Below, one piece after another: positions 7,498 to 16,501 of a stretch of 64,000 nucleotides of DNA. How positions within the stretch are numbered: the stretch's first letter is position 1; the number at the start of each line of letters is the position of its first letter. A program made the translations under genes and the position numbers. The notes beneath the pieces were generated by a model. That model was not told the origin of the DNA, did no database searches, and worked only from the letters and a program-made list of their open reading frames with translations. The DNA comes from a virus, in the IMG/VR virus record IMGVR_UViG_3300036770_006893, positions 124,001-188,000 of that record; one strand, 5' to 3'.

Positions 7498-9104
7498 GAC
7501 GCCGGCATAAAACATTTATCTACTATCAGGCCATCACCTGTTTTATTTTTGTTGCCAACAAATATTAAAATATTAGAATTAAAAAGTTGGTGTTTATATT
7601 TTTGATATTGCTCAGGAAATAAGACCACAGAGTCTAATATACCGAACTGGTCCTCTATTGATACAAACGCCATGTCTAATCCCTTGGTTTTTCCTCGTTT
7701 AGTTTTTGTTGTATTGATATTAATTATCTCTCCGGCGATGATAATATTTTTATTTGATATACATGTTTTGAATTGCTTGCAATTACTATTTGTCATACTA
7801 ATATCATAAGTATCTAACTTAGAGCATGTAATAGAGCATCCTAATAGAGTATCCTCAGAATCAGATAGCCATTCTATCTTGTCTATTAGAGAATACGGAG
7901 GATTGAGTAAAGAGTCTATTATTGAGCTTATCGACGTTTTTCTTTTTGTTGTAATTTTACTTTCGGTAATGAGCTTGCGTAGTATAGATATAATATCGGC
8001 ATTCTGATTATTTTGGGATATATCTATGCATTTTTCTATTTCTTTTGTTGTTAATTGACTTATATTCTCAAAATCGAATAGCATCTCAGTTCTATTCTTT
8101 TTGATAAAATCTATAGCTCCACTAGAAATAATAGCTTTTGCCGCTGTTGAATTTATATTCACTAATATTTTTAGTAATAGAGATGGCCAAGAAACAGAAT
8201 AAAGGTCTATGTTAGACGTTAATAGTTCAAGCTTATCAAAAATAGATTGACCGACACCCTTTATGTCCGTAAGACCAAAAATTATATCGTCGTTGTGTAT
8301 CTCAAAAAACCGATTCATTAGTCTAAGGTCTGGTATTTTAACAGAAATATCCATTTCGGATGCATTTTTAACTAATTCTTTTATTTCTTGCTTGGGGTCT
8401 ATTTTATCTTTCGCGTATTTCAAGTATGATGCAAAAAAGACCTTTGGAAAGTGAGCTTTTGCATATGCTGACAAATATCCGTTCATCGCATACGATATAG
8501 AGTGAGATTTATTGAAAGAGTATCTTTGGCTTTTCTCGATCCAGCTAAAAATTTCTTCAGCCTCATCCTGAGAGACTATATTTAATGCAGAACAACCTTC
8601 TAAGAATCTGGTTTTAATTTTTGACATTTCTTCTGGCTTTTTCTTGCCGATAGCCTTTCTTAACATATCAGCTTCTTTTAAGTCGAAACCTGCTATATCT
8701 CTTGTTATTTGCATAGCCTGTTCTTGATAAATCATCTCGCCGTAGGTATTTAATAGAGCCGGGCCGAGGGCTGGATGAAATATATCTACGCTCTCCAATC
8801 CATTTTTCTTATCTATATAATGGTCGGTAACGCTTTTTCCGTCTCTTACAGCTTCTAAGCAACCGGGCCTAATAATAGCAATAAGCGCAGAAAGTTGCTC
8901 AATATTTTGAGGCTTTAATTTTTTTGCTGTCATTTGACCTAGTCTAGACTCTAGCTGAAAACACCCCTTGGTATTTCCGGCAGATATTAAATCCCATGTT
9001 TTTTCACAGCTTAAGTTCAGCTTAGTTAAATCAGCAGAAAAAACTACCGAGCCGTCTATATAATCAAAACTACAGCCACAATCAAATTTTATTTGTTTAC
9101 TCAT
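7494..9104 (-). CDS. dnaE: DNA polymerase III alpha, C-terminal half (split DnaE)
   Basis: A 536-residue protein equal to the C-terminal half of bacterial DnaE: fingers, HhH and OB regions. Visible landmarks are GCFQLESR (about residues 46-53), IRPGCLEAV, YGEMIYQEQAMQIT with ADMLRKAIGKKKPEEM (about 115-160), YSFNKSHSISYAM (about 200), a helix-hairpin-helix (FGLTDIKGVGQSIF, about 280) and a C-terminal OB fold (from about 430). The PHP domain and the catalytic Asp residues are in the separate gene at 9965-11836; together the two proteins are about 1,160 residues, the length of intact DnaE. The first 20 residues (with DCGCSF) have no counterpart in DnaE and may be a docking segment. No intein motif is seen. 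Confidence 0.9.
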   Translation of the reverse strand: MSKQIKFDCGCSFDYIDGSVVFSADLTKLNLSCEKTWDLISAGNTKGCFQLESRLGQMTAKKLKPQNIEQLSALIAIIRPGCLEAVRDGKSVTDHYIDKKNGLESVDIFHPALGPALLNTYGEMIYQEQAMQITRDIAGFDLKEADMLRKAIGKKKPEEMSKIKTRFLEGCSALNIVSQDEAEEIFSWIEKSQRYSFNKSHSISYAMNGYLSAYAKAHFPKVFFASYLKYAKDKIDPKQEIKELVKNASEMDISVKIPDLRLMNRFFEIHNDDIIFGLTDIKGVGQSIFDKLELLTSNIDLYSVSWPSLLLKILVNINSTAAKAIISSGAIDFIKKNRTEMLFDFENISQLTTKEIEKCIDISQNNQNADIISILRKLITESKITTKRKTSISSIIDSLLNPPYSLIDKIEWLSDSEDTLLGCSITCSKLDTYDISMTNSNCKQFKTCISNKNIIIAGEIININTTKTKRGKTKGLDMAFVSIEDQFGILDSVVLFPEQYQKYKHQLFNSNILIFVGNKNKTGDGLIVDKCFMPAS

Positions 9105-9110
9105 GTGTTA

Positions 9111-9800
9111 TTAAACAAACGATCCCCTAAATTTTACTTTATTCGCAATTTTTCTATGTAGCTTTAGAAATCGAATTATTATGTCAGCAGTATCTCTTAC
9201 GTCTTTAATAGCATCGTGCGACCCTTCTGCAGATATGCCTAAGTATTCTCGCAGGGTGTCCATCGTATAATTCTTGAGTTCGTTGCTACCCTCAAACCAA
9301 TAAAATACCAAGTTCATTAAATCCAAAACATCTCTTGGATAAAAAAGAGAAGACTTTTCCTCTTTATTGAGATTGCCGTATTTAGTGCTTAGTCTTTCTA
9401 TAATTTTCAGATCGAACCTATTTATATTATACCCAGCAGCAATCGGAGCGCTAAAGCACGATTTTTTTTCTGATCTGGTATGATACATTTCTAGATATGA
9501 CACAAACGCTTTCCATCCTTGAGATTGTGGAGGATAAGCTAGCCATTCTGATAATATCTTAGACTTATCGACGCCCTTTACTTTAGCGTGAAAATCTAAG
9601 ACGTCGCTATCTTTATAGGCATATTCACTATCAGCCTCTAATAGATCTGGCTTAAAATAAACATTAAATTCTGAATCTTTTATTATTTCCAATTTGATTG
9701 GGTCTATAATTACTGCCGCTAGTTGCACAGGACTACAGACACTAGGATTGGATCCGTCTGTTTCAAAATCAAATACACAAATTTTTTGTAAATTAGCCAT
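9111..9800 (-). CDS. DnaQ-like 3'-5' exonuclease
   Basis: A 229-residue DEDDh exonuclease. Exo I is FDFETDGSNP (residues about 10-19, catalytic Asp and Glu), Exo II is NINRFDLKIIERL (about 125-137), and Exo III is HDAIKDVRDTADI (about 195-207) with His and Asp five apart. This matches the epsilon proofreading subunit of DNA polymerase III. It lies between the two halves of the split polymerase, so it very probably proofreads for that enzyme. No clamp-binding motif was recognised. Confidence 0.88.
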   Translation of the reverse strand: MANLQKICVFDFETDGSNPSVCSPVQLAAVIIDPIKLEIIKDSEFNVYFKPDLLEADSEYAYKDSDVLDFHAKVKGVDKSKILSEWLAYPPQSQGWKAFVSYLEMYHTRSEKKSCFSAPIAAGYNINRFDLKIIERLSTKYGNLNKEEKSSLFYPRDVLDLMNLVFYWFEGSNELKNYTMDTLREYLGISAEGSHDAIKDVRDTADIIIRFLKLHRKIANKVKFRGSFV

Positions 9801-9972
9801 TTAGAGTTACCGATGTAGATGGGTGAATATAAATCCTATTATTTGGGTCGGCTACAGCTTGACAGTTTATTGTTTTGCAGCAGCTTACTCTGACCTCTTG
9901 TGTTTTAATATATTCGGTTCCATTGATCGTAAATCTTTGTCCTACAGTAAGTTCTGAAAATGTTTTATTCAT
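9793..9972 (-). CDS. 59-residue conserved-looking small protein
   Basis: A short frame that fills the gap between the polymerase N-half and the exonuclease. The ATG at 9970-9972 overlaps the end of the polymerase gene by 8 bases and its TAA (9793-9795) overlaps the start of the exonuclease, exactly like accepted neighbours. The protein begins MNKTFSELTVGQRFTINGTEY, shown here in full to residue 20 apart from the last residue, a pattern common in small phage proteins ('L.vGqrF..nG..Y.K'), and has a CC..C cluster at residues 31-37. The function is unknown. Confidence 0.7.
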   Translation of the reverse strand: MNKTFSELTVGQRFTINGTEYIKTQEVRVSCCKTINCQAVADPNNRIYIHPSTSVTLNG

Positions 9973-11836
9973 AGTTAATGCCTTTATTAAGAGTGTCGGA
10001 TACCATCATTATTTTGTCTAACATAGCTATTCCCAATACATCAAATTTAATTATACCCAATGATTCTAAATCCTGCATTTCCATACCGGCTATCATTTGC
10101 TTATTTTTGGAGTCATAAACCATTGGGCAAATTTCTGATAAGTTTTGTGTACCAATAACAACCCCAGCGGCATGTTTGGATTGATTTATTTTAGTTCCCT
10201 CCAAACGAATGGCTTGTTCGAATCTTTTAGCCAGTGGGCCAGCTACGGAATTATCATCCATAAGATAACACCATTCTTTGAGTTTGTCAACATTGTTTTC
10301 TAAGGCCCAGCGAATAATAGAAGATTCGCCGGTTTCTTCTTTCATCTCTTGTAGCTCGTCAGCAATTTTAGCCTCATCTGGTATATTTTTGGTTATTTTA
10401 TTCATTTCTTCAAAGCTAATATTACCATAGGCTCTGAGTACGTCTTTCAAAGCACCTCTACCCTTAATGGTGTTAAAGGTTATCATTTGAGATACCTTGT
10501 CATGACCATATTTATTTTTGATATATTCTATGATTTGCTCTCTTTTATATTTGGGCACATCAACGTCTATATCTGGCATGCTTATACGATCACCCGAATT
10601 TCTACCAGCATTATAAAATCGTTCAAAGATTAAGTCATATTTTATTGGATCAATAGATGTAATTCCTATCAGATAGGATACCAAGCACCCGGCAGCAGAA
10701 CCTCTTCCTGGTCCAGGTAACCAGCCATTGTCCCTTACCTGATCAACGATATCGGACACTATTAAAAAATAGCTAGACAAGCCAGACCCCTGTAAAACCT
10801 CAAGCTCATACTTAATTCTGTTTACGTATTTTTCTTGATCATGTTTGGGTATGCTATTGGCTATTTTTTGAGACCAGCCTTTTCTACATAGTTCTCTTAA
10901 GTATTCGTCGCTATTCATATTATTAGGACAGCTAAATGGCGGTAGCATAGGGCGGCTAGTTATGTCATAGTCTTCACACATTTCTTCTACCATAAAAGTA
11001 TTTTCTATTTCTTGACCAGTATGCAAAGACGACATCTCTTCTCCAGAGATTATATAATAATTATCTGATTTAAAAAAACATCCCATTGGTATGTCTTCAT
11101 TATCTAGTATTTTTGTATTTATATCTACTAATGTGGTTTTCAGATTATTACAAAGTAATATTCTTTGATCTGCACTGTCTTCTTTATTGGCATAATGAGC
11201 ATCTGGTGTGCATATAACTTTAGTATTTGTTATTCTGCCGATTGATCTAATATTTTCTGTTAATTGTATTTGGTCTGGCAAAAACTCTTGATCCATAAGC
11301 TGAGCTTCTAAGAAAATATTGTCAGCTCCAAAAATGTCTTTTAGAAGATAAACATAGTCTATACACTGTGTCTGATCATAATTACAGGCCCGTAGTAAAT
11401 TAGCCAATGTTGACCCCATGTGTCCACAAAAACCTATCATATTATGATTGGCATATTCTTTTATATCCTGGATGCTTACTCTGGGTTTATGATAAAAATT
11501 TTCCGGAGTATTACTTAGCGACACAAGCTTTATTAGGCTTTTCCATCCCTCTAAGTTTTTGGCCAATACAATAAAATGAGATAGCTTGCTGTTCTCTTTA
11601 GTTTTTATAGATGCGTCTTTATCAGAAATATATAATTCACAACCCAATATTGGCTTTATATTATATTTTTTCATTGTGTTATAGAATTGTACCGCACCGG
11701 CTATTGTTCCGTGGTCAGTAATAGCGCACGCTTTAGACCCTATATTTAGACATCTATCGGCTATTTGGTCTGGTTTGGATAAGCCATCTAATAGGCTATA
11801 GTGAGTATGGACGTGAAGAGGTATATAGTTTTTCAT
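9965..11836 (-). CDS. dnaE: DNA polymerase III alpha, N-terminal half (split DnaE)
   Basis: A 623-residue protein matching the first half of DnaE. It has a PHP domain (HVHTHYSLLDGL at about residues 8-19, ITDHGTIAGAVQFY, ILGCELYI), then the palm: PGRGSAAGCLVSYLIG at about 373-388, MPDIDVDVP at about 418-426 with two catalytic Asp residues, and IIKFDVLGIAMLDKI near 593-607 with the third. The protein ends about 15 residues later. The fingers and OB fold are in the gene at 7494-9104. All catalytic residues are therefore present across two chains that must assemble. It overlaps the RecB-like gene before it by 4 bases. Confidence 0.92.
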   Translation of the reverse strand: MKNYIPLHVHTHYSLLDGLSKPDQIADRCLNIGSKACAITDHGTIAGAVQFYNTMKKYNIKPILGCELYISDKDASIKTKENSKLSHFIVLAKNLEGWKSLIKLVSLSNTPENFYHKPRVSIQDIKEYANHNMIGFCGHMGSTLANLLRACNYDQTQCIDYVYLLKDIFGADNIFLEAQLMDQEFLPDQIQLTENIRSIGRITNTKVICTPDAHYANKEDSADQRILLCNNLKTTLVDINTKILDNEDIPMGCFFKSDNYYIISGEEMSSLHTGQEIENTFMVEEMCEDYDITSRPMLPPFSCPNNMNSDEYLRELCRKGWSQKIANSIPKHDQEKYVNRIKYELEVLQGSGLSSYFLIVSDIVDQVRDNGWLPGPGRGSAAGCLVSYLIGITSIDPIKYDLIFERFYNAGRNSGDRISMPDIDVDVPKYKREQIIEYIKNKYGHDKVSQMITFNTIKGRGALKDVLRAYGNISFEEMNKITKNIPDEAKIADELQEMKEETGESSIIRWALENNVDKLKEWCYLMDDNSVAGPLAKRFEQAIRLEGTKINQSKHAAGVVIGTQNLSEICPMVYDSKNKQMIAGMEMQDLESLGIIKFDVLGIAMLDKIMMVSDTLNKGINYE

Positions 11837-12828
11837 ATAGTTCCTGGTGCCTTATAATGACCAATCGTGTGATTGGGACTTATATATGTTTTAGTTGTGT
11901 GGTCGATACCATTTAATTCGATTTCGTGTTTGATTTGTTCACATTTTGTCATGTATGTGCCTTTGGCGCATGTCTGATTGTCTCTGTATTCTAGTATAGC
12001 CGGTATGTTTGAGTTTTCAAATGTGGTTTTTCCAAAGTGACACAGCTTGGTACACATCCAAGACTTATTTAGTTTGGGTCTTTTTGAAGATTTTATTGCT
12101 TCAAATTTTTGCCTTAACATATGTTCGGTTTCTATTAGGTCGTTTTTATCAAAACATATCGAAAATGGTCCTCCGTCGTTAATAAAGTATATAGAAAAAA
12201 TGATATTCTCTATATCCGGATATAGGTGACTTATGGCATAGTGATAAATCCTAAGCTGAGGATCTTTTTCTAATTTTTCTTGAGTCTTTTCTTGGCCTGT
12301 TGCCCAATCAAGCCTACGTCCAGTTTTCCAGTCTATTACCTCTATGGTGTTCTTATTGACCAGTGTTATTAGATCTATCGTGCCTTTTAGGGCTAGATTG
12401 CCCTCTATTACCCCCTCAGGAGTTTGGAAAGAATATTTTGACCATTGTTTTTTTATTTCGAAATCGAAATGCTTTTCTGGACACAATATATTTCTATTTC
12501 TTGGATCAAACATACCATCATTAAAAGAAATTGCTTTATTTACCCAGTTACGACAATCAGTTAAGTCTTTTTGAGTCCACTTGTGGTGGTTTGCTTGTGT
12601 AGAATAAAAATCATATACCTGATCTATAATTTTATCTAAGTCATAACTGTTTATGTTGATCTTCCCAACTATGTCATCATCTATAATATCTATATCGTCC
12701 TGATTAGCCTGTTTAATAAAGGCTAGTATTTCTAATACCTTATGAACTATTGTTCCTTTGTCTGCCTTTTGTCCAGATGGTCCTCGCCACCCTAGAACAT
12801 ATTCAATAAAATATTGTTGCTCACACAT
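11833..12828 (-). CDS. RecB/Cas4-like PD-(D/E)XK nuclease
   Basis: A nuclease of the RecB/Cas4 type. From the first ATG (12826-12828) it is 331 residues: MCEQQYFIEYVLGWRG at the start, GTIVHKVLEIL (conserved His), then GTIDLIT (Asp) and IEVIDWKTGRRLDWA (Glu-x-Asp-x-Lys) at about residues 150-175, the catalytic core. Cysteines in CTKLC and CAKGTYMTKC near the C-terminus, with the N-terminal Cys, could hold a 4Fe-4S cluster as in Cas4/AddB. Homologous N-termini usually begin earlier, with a 'S(S/F)..h..C' segment; that segment is encoded directly upstream without an ATG, see the separate entry. Likely role is end resection or recombination with RecA. Confidence 0.85.
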   Translation of the reverse strand: MCEQQYFIEYVLGWRGPSGQKADKGTIVHKVLEILAFIKQANQDDIDIIDDDIVGKININSYDLDKIIDQVYDFYSTQANHHKWTQKDLTDCRNWVNKAISFNDGMFDPRNRNILCPEKHFDFEIKKQWSKYSFQTPEGVIEGNLALKGTIDLITLVNKNTIEVIDWKTGRRLDWATGQEKTQEKLEKDPQLRIYHYAISHLYPDIENIIFSIYFINDGGPFSICFDKNDLIETEHMLRQKFEAIKSSKRPKLNKSWMCTKLCHFGKTTFENSNIPAILEYRDNQTCAKGTYMTKCEQIKHEIELNGIDHTTKTYISPNHTIGHYKAPGTI

Positions 12829-12887
12829 GGAATGCGTGTTAAATGAGCTACTTCTAAAGTATGTGATTATAATGGTAGGATCCTTTT
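12829..12887 (-). promoter_or_regulatory. probable non-AUG start region of the RecB-like nuclease
   Basis: The reading frame continues upstream of the first ATG for 15 codons to an ATT at 12871-12873, then meets a stop 5 codons further on. The added residues (IITYFRSSSFNTHS) fit the expected N-terminus of this nuclease family. An AAAAGGA ribosome-site sequence lies 7 bases before the ATT, but none is seen before the ATG. No ATG, GTG or TTG exists in the added part, so ATT (or the ATA/ATC next to it) would be the start. Confidence 0.5.
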
Positions 12888-13514
12888 ACTTTTTAGAAAA
12901 TTATATATGATTGAGTTTTGTTGATCTATATTTAGGTCATTATTATCTATAATTAGATCGAAGTTATTATGTGAGTAATTTTGTGGGTCCAAAGCAACTT
13001 CGCTTTCATGCTCAGAGTTGTAAGGATTTCTCGTTAGCTTAATAACATACCCACCAGCCGATTTGATGGATTCGACCTCGTTTGGAAATCTACAATCAGC
13101 TATAACAGCTATATCAGGATCATCTTTTTTTATCTTATTGATAGTTGCTTGGCACCATACATCTTTTTTCATTTTACGGAAAATTTCTGTTCCGACAAAT
13201 TGCATAACTTGTCTAGCTGTCATAAATCCCGTTTCATCATAGTCCTTAATCAATGTCCAGGAAGCATTATATCCTGGCATGTTCTTCCATTCTAAACAAG
13301 TTAGGGTGTTCTTTTCTTCGTCTGTGCCATAACACTGTTTGTCTGTTAAGCCTAGTATATCAATACAAATATCTTGTTTTAATGTATCAGCAAAGCTGTA
13401 TACCCTACATTCTGTTGTATACTGAAAATCCCTAAAAACTAAAGACTCTATGAAACGAGCACACGAAGTTTTTCCAGATTGTTTCCTTCCGGCAAATGCT
13501 ATAATCTTAGTCAT
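12867..13514 (-). CDS. deoxynucleoside monophosphate kinase (T4 gp1-like)
   Basis: A 215-residue P-loop kinase. Walker A is FAGRKQSGKTSCA at residues 7-19. MQFVGTEIFRKMKKDVWCQA (about 112-131) and IADCRFPNEVESIKSAGG (about 143-160) are hallmarks of phage dNMP kinases related to T4 gene 1, with the DxRFPNE motif. It phosphorylates dNMPs to dNDPs in the cytoplasm, feeding DNA synthesis together with dCMP deaminase, dUTPase and ribonucleotide reductase in this operon. It starts at ATG 13512-13514, overlapping the primase stop by 4 bases. Confidence 0.85.
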   Translation of the reverse strand: MTKIIAFAGRKQSGKTSCARFIESLVFRDFQYTTECRVYSFADTLKQDICIDILGLTDKQCYGTDEEKNTLTCLEWKNMPGYNASWTLIKDYDETGFMTARQVMQFVGTEIFRKMKKDVWCQATINKIKKDDPDIAVIADCRFPNEVESIKSAGGYVIKLTRNPYNSEHESEVALDPQNYSHNNFDLIIDNNDLNIDQQNSIIYNFLKSKRILPL

Positions 13515-14671
13515 AAAAATATTTCTATTTGTGGTAATATTACCTTTTTAACTTCTTCGACATTCATACCGCCAACATCTGGCGCATCAATTTTGATTGT
13601 TTTAATATTGTATGTTTTTTGGCACTTTTTAATTATTTTTTCAGCCCCCTCTGTCCCAGCCTTATCATTATCCATTAACAGTAATATGGTCATAGCTCCG
13701 GATATATCCAAGAGCAGCTTCTGCCTGTCTGCTAAATTAGATCCAAATATCGCAACAGAATTATGTATACCAGATTCCTCTAATCTCCAAACATTGCCTG
13801 GACTTTCTACGAGTATGACGCTTTTGGTTTTTTGTATGTGTTCTTTTGCGAACCAAAAATTATACAGATTTTCTTGTGTTTTAAAATTATGGCTGTGTCT
13901 CCACTTGGAATACTTCCATATATCACTATCGTTTGGACATGATAAGTTTGGATCATGATAAGAGTTACATTTGTTGCATTTTTCGAATATGCTTCTTCCT
14001 GTACATCCCACCATAAATTGATAATTTTTATCATAAACTGGCACTACTGAACGACCAAACATTTCTTTGCCACTATTCAAACATTCTCCAACATCGTATT
14101 TTATTAAGATCTTATCGCTAAATCCTCTATCATAAAAATATTGGGACGGTATCGACAGATTTCTGACTATGGTTTGTCTACCAATTTTCTGATTATTTTC
14201 TTCTTCATGACTTTTTATATGTTTGATGGTATTTACAAATTTATTTTTTTCTATAGTCTTTTTATTAATTTTGATATCGCTAAGGTTTTGTTTCAAAAAA
14301 TTTTGAACAAATTCTATAGCTTCTTGAAATGAACAACACTCGTCTCCATCTTTATTCCAGCCGTGATTTTGATGCGACAGTACGCCTCTCACAAAGCCTA
14401 TAATAGATGATTTAAAATATTCCTCACAATGATGTGTTCTGCATTTCCAGTTACCCCTATAAGACTCTCCAGTAGGATAAAGATTTAGAGCAGATATATT
14501 ATCTCCTCCGTGTATAGGACACGGCATTGATAGCATTTTTCCGTTTTGTCTATATTCTATCTGCAGATACTCTAGTAGATCATCTATTTCTTCGCAAAGA
14601 CTATCAGATAGAATTTTTAATTTATACTGATTGTATTTATGCGAATGGTATTTCTTCTTCATTGTTTGCAT
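13511..14671 (-). CDS. dnaG: DnaG-like DNA primase
   Basis: A 386-residue primase. The N-terminal zinc-binding domain has CPIHGG (about residues 50-55) and WKCRTHHC (about 75-82), the CHC2/CHCC arrangement. A TOPRIM domain follows with VILVESPGNVWRLEE (about 288-302, catalytic Glu) and LLLMDNDKAGTEGAEKI (about 333-349, Asp-x-Asp). A further cysteine pair, CNKCNSYHDPNLSC at about 230-243, suggests a second zinc site in the middle. It lacks the long helicase-binding domain of bacterial DnaG. The gene overlaps the DnaB-like helicase gene by 35 bases, consistent with joint function at the fork. Confidence 0.88.
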   Translation of the reverse strand: MQTMKKKYHSHKYNQYKLKILSDSLCEEIDDLLEYLQIEYRQNGKMLSMPCPIHGGDNISALNLYPTGESYRGNWKCRTHHCEEYFKSSIIGFVRGVLSHQNHGWNKDGDECCSFQEAIEFVQNFLKQNLSDIKINKKTIEKNKFVNTIKHIKSHEEENNQKIGRQTIVRNLSIPSQYFYDRGFSDKILIKYDVGECLNSGKEMFGRSVVPVYDKNYQFMVGCTGRSIFEKCNKCNSYHDPNLSCPNDSDIWKYSKWRHSHNFKTQENLYNFWFAKEHIQKTKSVILVESPGNVWRLEESGIHNSVAIFGSNLADRQKLLLDISGAMTILLLMDNDKAGTEGAEKIIKKCQKTYNIKTIKIDAPDVGGMNVEEVKKVILPQIEIFL

Positions 14672-16097
14672 CGACTATGAATCCATCTTTTTTGGAGCCA
14701 GTATTATTGGTAATCTCTAATTTTGTTGAACCTTCAGAAATCTTAGCGCACCAACCTTTCATTTGGCAATTAATGTAATCGTTATCGTCTAATCCGCCTC
14801 CATGACGACTGATAATGGGTATTAGCTTACGATTACCTGATTGTCCACCATCTTCAGCTATTTCTTCATCGCTTTTTCTTTTGAATATTGTAAAATTACT
14901 ACACAGCCATATAATTCTGTCTGAACCACTGGCCGTGTCTGTGCTTTCTTTTGTGATTCCGTCTCTATTAAGCTGAACAAATGCCACGATTGGTATTTGA
15001 TATTTTGTAGCAAAATTATGTAAAGAAGTCATCATAAAGCCCAGTACCTGATACTCTTTAAGGTCTTGTGATAGTCCTGATGTATCCATAAGCTTTAGAT
15101 AATCGTAAAATATAACGCACTCTTTAGCTGTTCCGTCATCATTAAGTCCCACCGTTTGAACAACCCATCTTTTCATGATAGATAGCTGTTCGTCGAATGG
15201 TTTACCAGCTATGCTTTTGTAAAATAGTGGTGTTTTTTTAAGATTTTCTTTTGACTCATTAACTTTCTGCAAACTAACAGGAGACTCGGAAAACTTGCCG
15301 GTTTCTATTTTAGATATTTCTATCTCAGTACTCATAGCGATCAATCTGTTTACATGATCTTCGGTTGTCATTTCAGTATCCATGTTTAAAACAGGTATAT
15401 TTAACTTATTAGCTATAAAAAATCCCATATTATCAGCTAATAATGTTTTACCTGTTTTTGGACGCGCAGCTATAACATTAACAGTGCTTTTTCTTAAGCC
15501 TCCTCCAATAGCCTGATCGTATATAGGAAATCCCGTTGATATGCCAACCTGAGCTATTGGGTTGTCTATTAGATGCTGCAAATAGTCATCTATACCATCG
15601 CCAACATGTTTTGGATTAGTATCTTCAGATCCAGATATCTTAGAAGAAAAATCAAAAATAGTATCTTCGGCTATACCAAGAATAGATCCTATAGTCTCTG
15701 ATCCATTGATATCTAAAAGTTTATCTTGTGCCACAGACAGCTCGGCGTGTAGCGATCTAGCTATCTCTAATTTTTTTATTTTTGCCGCAAAGGGTTTGAT
15801 ATTCTCCAAACTGGCCGGAAAATCTAATATAGCCTTTAGGTGTTGTGTCTCCTCTTTGTTTTGCATCAAGGGCAATACGCCAAGCTCTTGGGCTGAGGAG
15901 TAAATACTGGCTACGTCTATATGAATCGGTTGCTCTTTAGTGAATATGTTCTTTAGGCACTTCCATATAAATTGATTACTATCAATAGTGAAAGTAGAAT
16001 CAGAGATAATATCGGCCACCTCGATATAGGCCTTATCTCCATATTTACATATACAGCTTAAAACAGCTCTTTCGGCTGATGGGTCGCAAAGTATCAT
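14637..16097 (-). CDS. dnaB: DnaB-like replicative helicase
   Basis: A 486-residue hexameric helicase. The N-terminus (DPSAERAVLSCICKYG) is the DnaB N-domain signature. The RecA-like motor has Walker A AARPKTGKTLLADNMG at about residues 206-221, DTEMT (motif H1a, about 240), Walker B VIFYDYLKLMDT at about 333-344 and a motif around VAFVQLNRDG (about 375). It unwinds the parental duplex ahead of the phage polymerase and works with the primase encoded next to it. No separate loader was recognised, though one of the small genes upstream could be one. Confidence 0.93.
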   Translation of the reverse strand: MILCDPSAERAVLSCICKYGDKAYIEVADIISDSTFTIDSNQFIWKCLKNIFTKEQPIHIDVASIYSSAQELGVLPLMQNKEETQHLKAILDFPASLENIKPFAAKIKKLEIARSLHAELSVAQDKLLDINGSETIGSILGIAEDTIFDFSSKISGSEDTNPKHVGDGIDDYLQHLIDNPIAQVGISTGFPIYDQAIGGGLRKSTVNVIAARPKTGKTLLADNMGFFIANKLNIPVLNMDTEMTTEDHVNRLIAMSTEIEISKIETGKFSESPVSLQKVNESKENLKKTPLFYKSIAGKPFDEQLSIMKRWVVQTVGLNDDGTAKECVIFYDYLKLMDTSGLSQDLKEYQVLGFMMTSLHNFATKYQIPIVAFVQLNRDGITKESTDTASGSDRIIWLCSNFTIFKRKSDEEIAEDGGQSGNRKLIPIISRHGGGLDDNDYINCQMKGWCAKISEGSTKLEITNNTGSKKDGFIVDANNEEEIPFA

Positions 16098-16108
16098 AAT
16101 ATATTATA

Positions 16109-16501
16109 TCAGCCAGAGGTTGTGGAGCATCTGTTGCATTTATATCTATTTTCTCTAGAGTCATAAACAAGCGATGGGTTAACCATATCTGATCTGCCGC
16201 AAACCCTACAGGTAACCTTAACTGGCTCAAAATCTCTGCATCGAGCTACTGGCGGGTGCTTATTAAGAATTTTATCTACTGCACGATCTTCTTTATGCAT
16301 ATCTTTTTCTGGCATATCCAAAAAAGCATTATGTCGTGAGGGTCTGTCCGGAGAACCACCCACGCGCTTCTGCTTAGTGTTTTTTTGTGACTCTTCGACT
16401 TCTTTATTTTGATTTGGTTCGACATCTTGTATTAGATTTTGCAGTAGGGCTATTAGTCCTTTGATCTGCTCTGGATTGTTTTTAAGCTCATTAAGATCCA
16501 T
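16109..16501 (-). CDS. small protein with C-terminal zinc ribbon
   Basis: A 130-residue protein. It starts with an acidic-helical segment (DLNELKNNPEQIKGLIALLQN), has a low-complexity charged middle, and ends in a zinc ribbon: CRVCGRSDMVN at about residues 99-109 and YKCNRCSTTSG at the very end. The family is unknown to me. It sits between the helicase and a run of small replication-region genes, so it could be a replisome or transcription accessory factor. Confidence 0.6.
   Translation of the reverse strand: MDLNELKNNPEQIKGLIALLQNLIQDVEPNQNKEVEESQKNTKQKRVGGSPDRPSRHNAFLDMPEKDMHKEDRAVDKILNKHPPVARCRDFEPVKVTCRVCGRSDMVNPSLVYDSRENRYKCNRCSTTSG

Noticed and set aside
7494-11836. A split intein joining the two halves of the polymerase
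   Set aside because: Neither the end of the N-half nor the start of the C-half shows intein motifs or a splice-junction Cys/Ser-Asn pattern; the break position also differs from the cyanobacterial split site.
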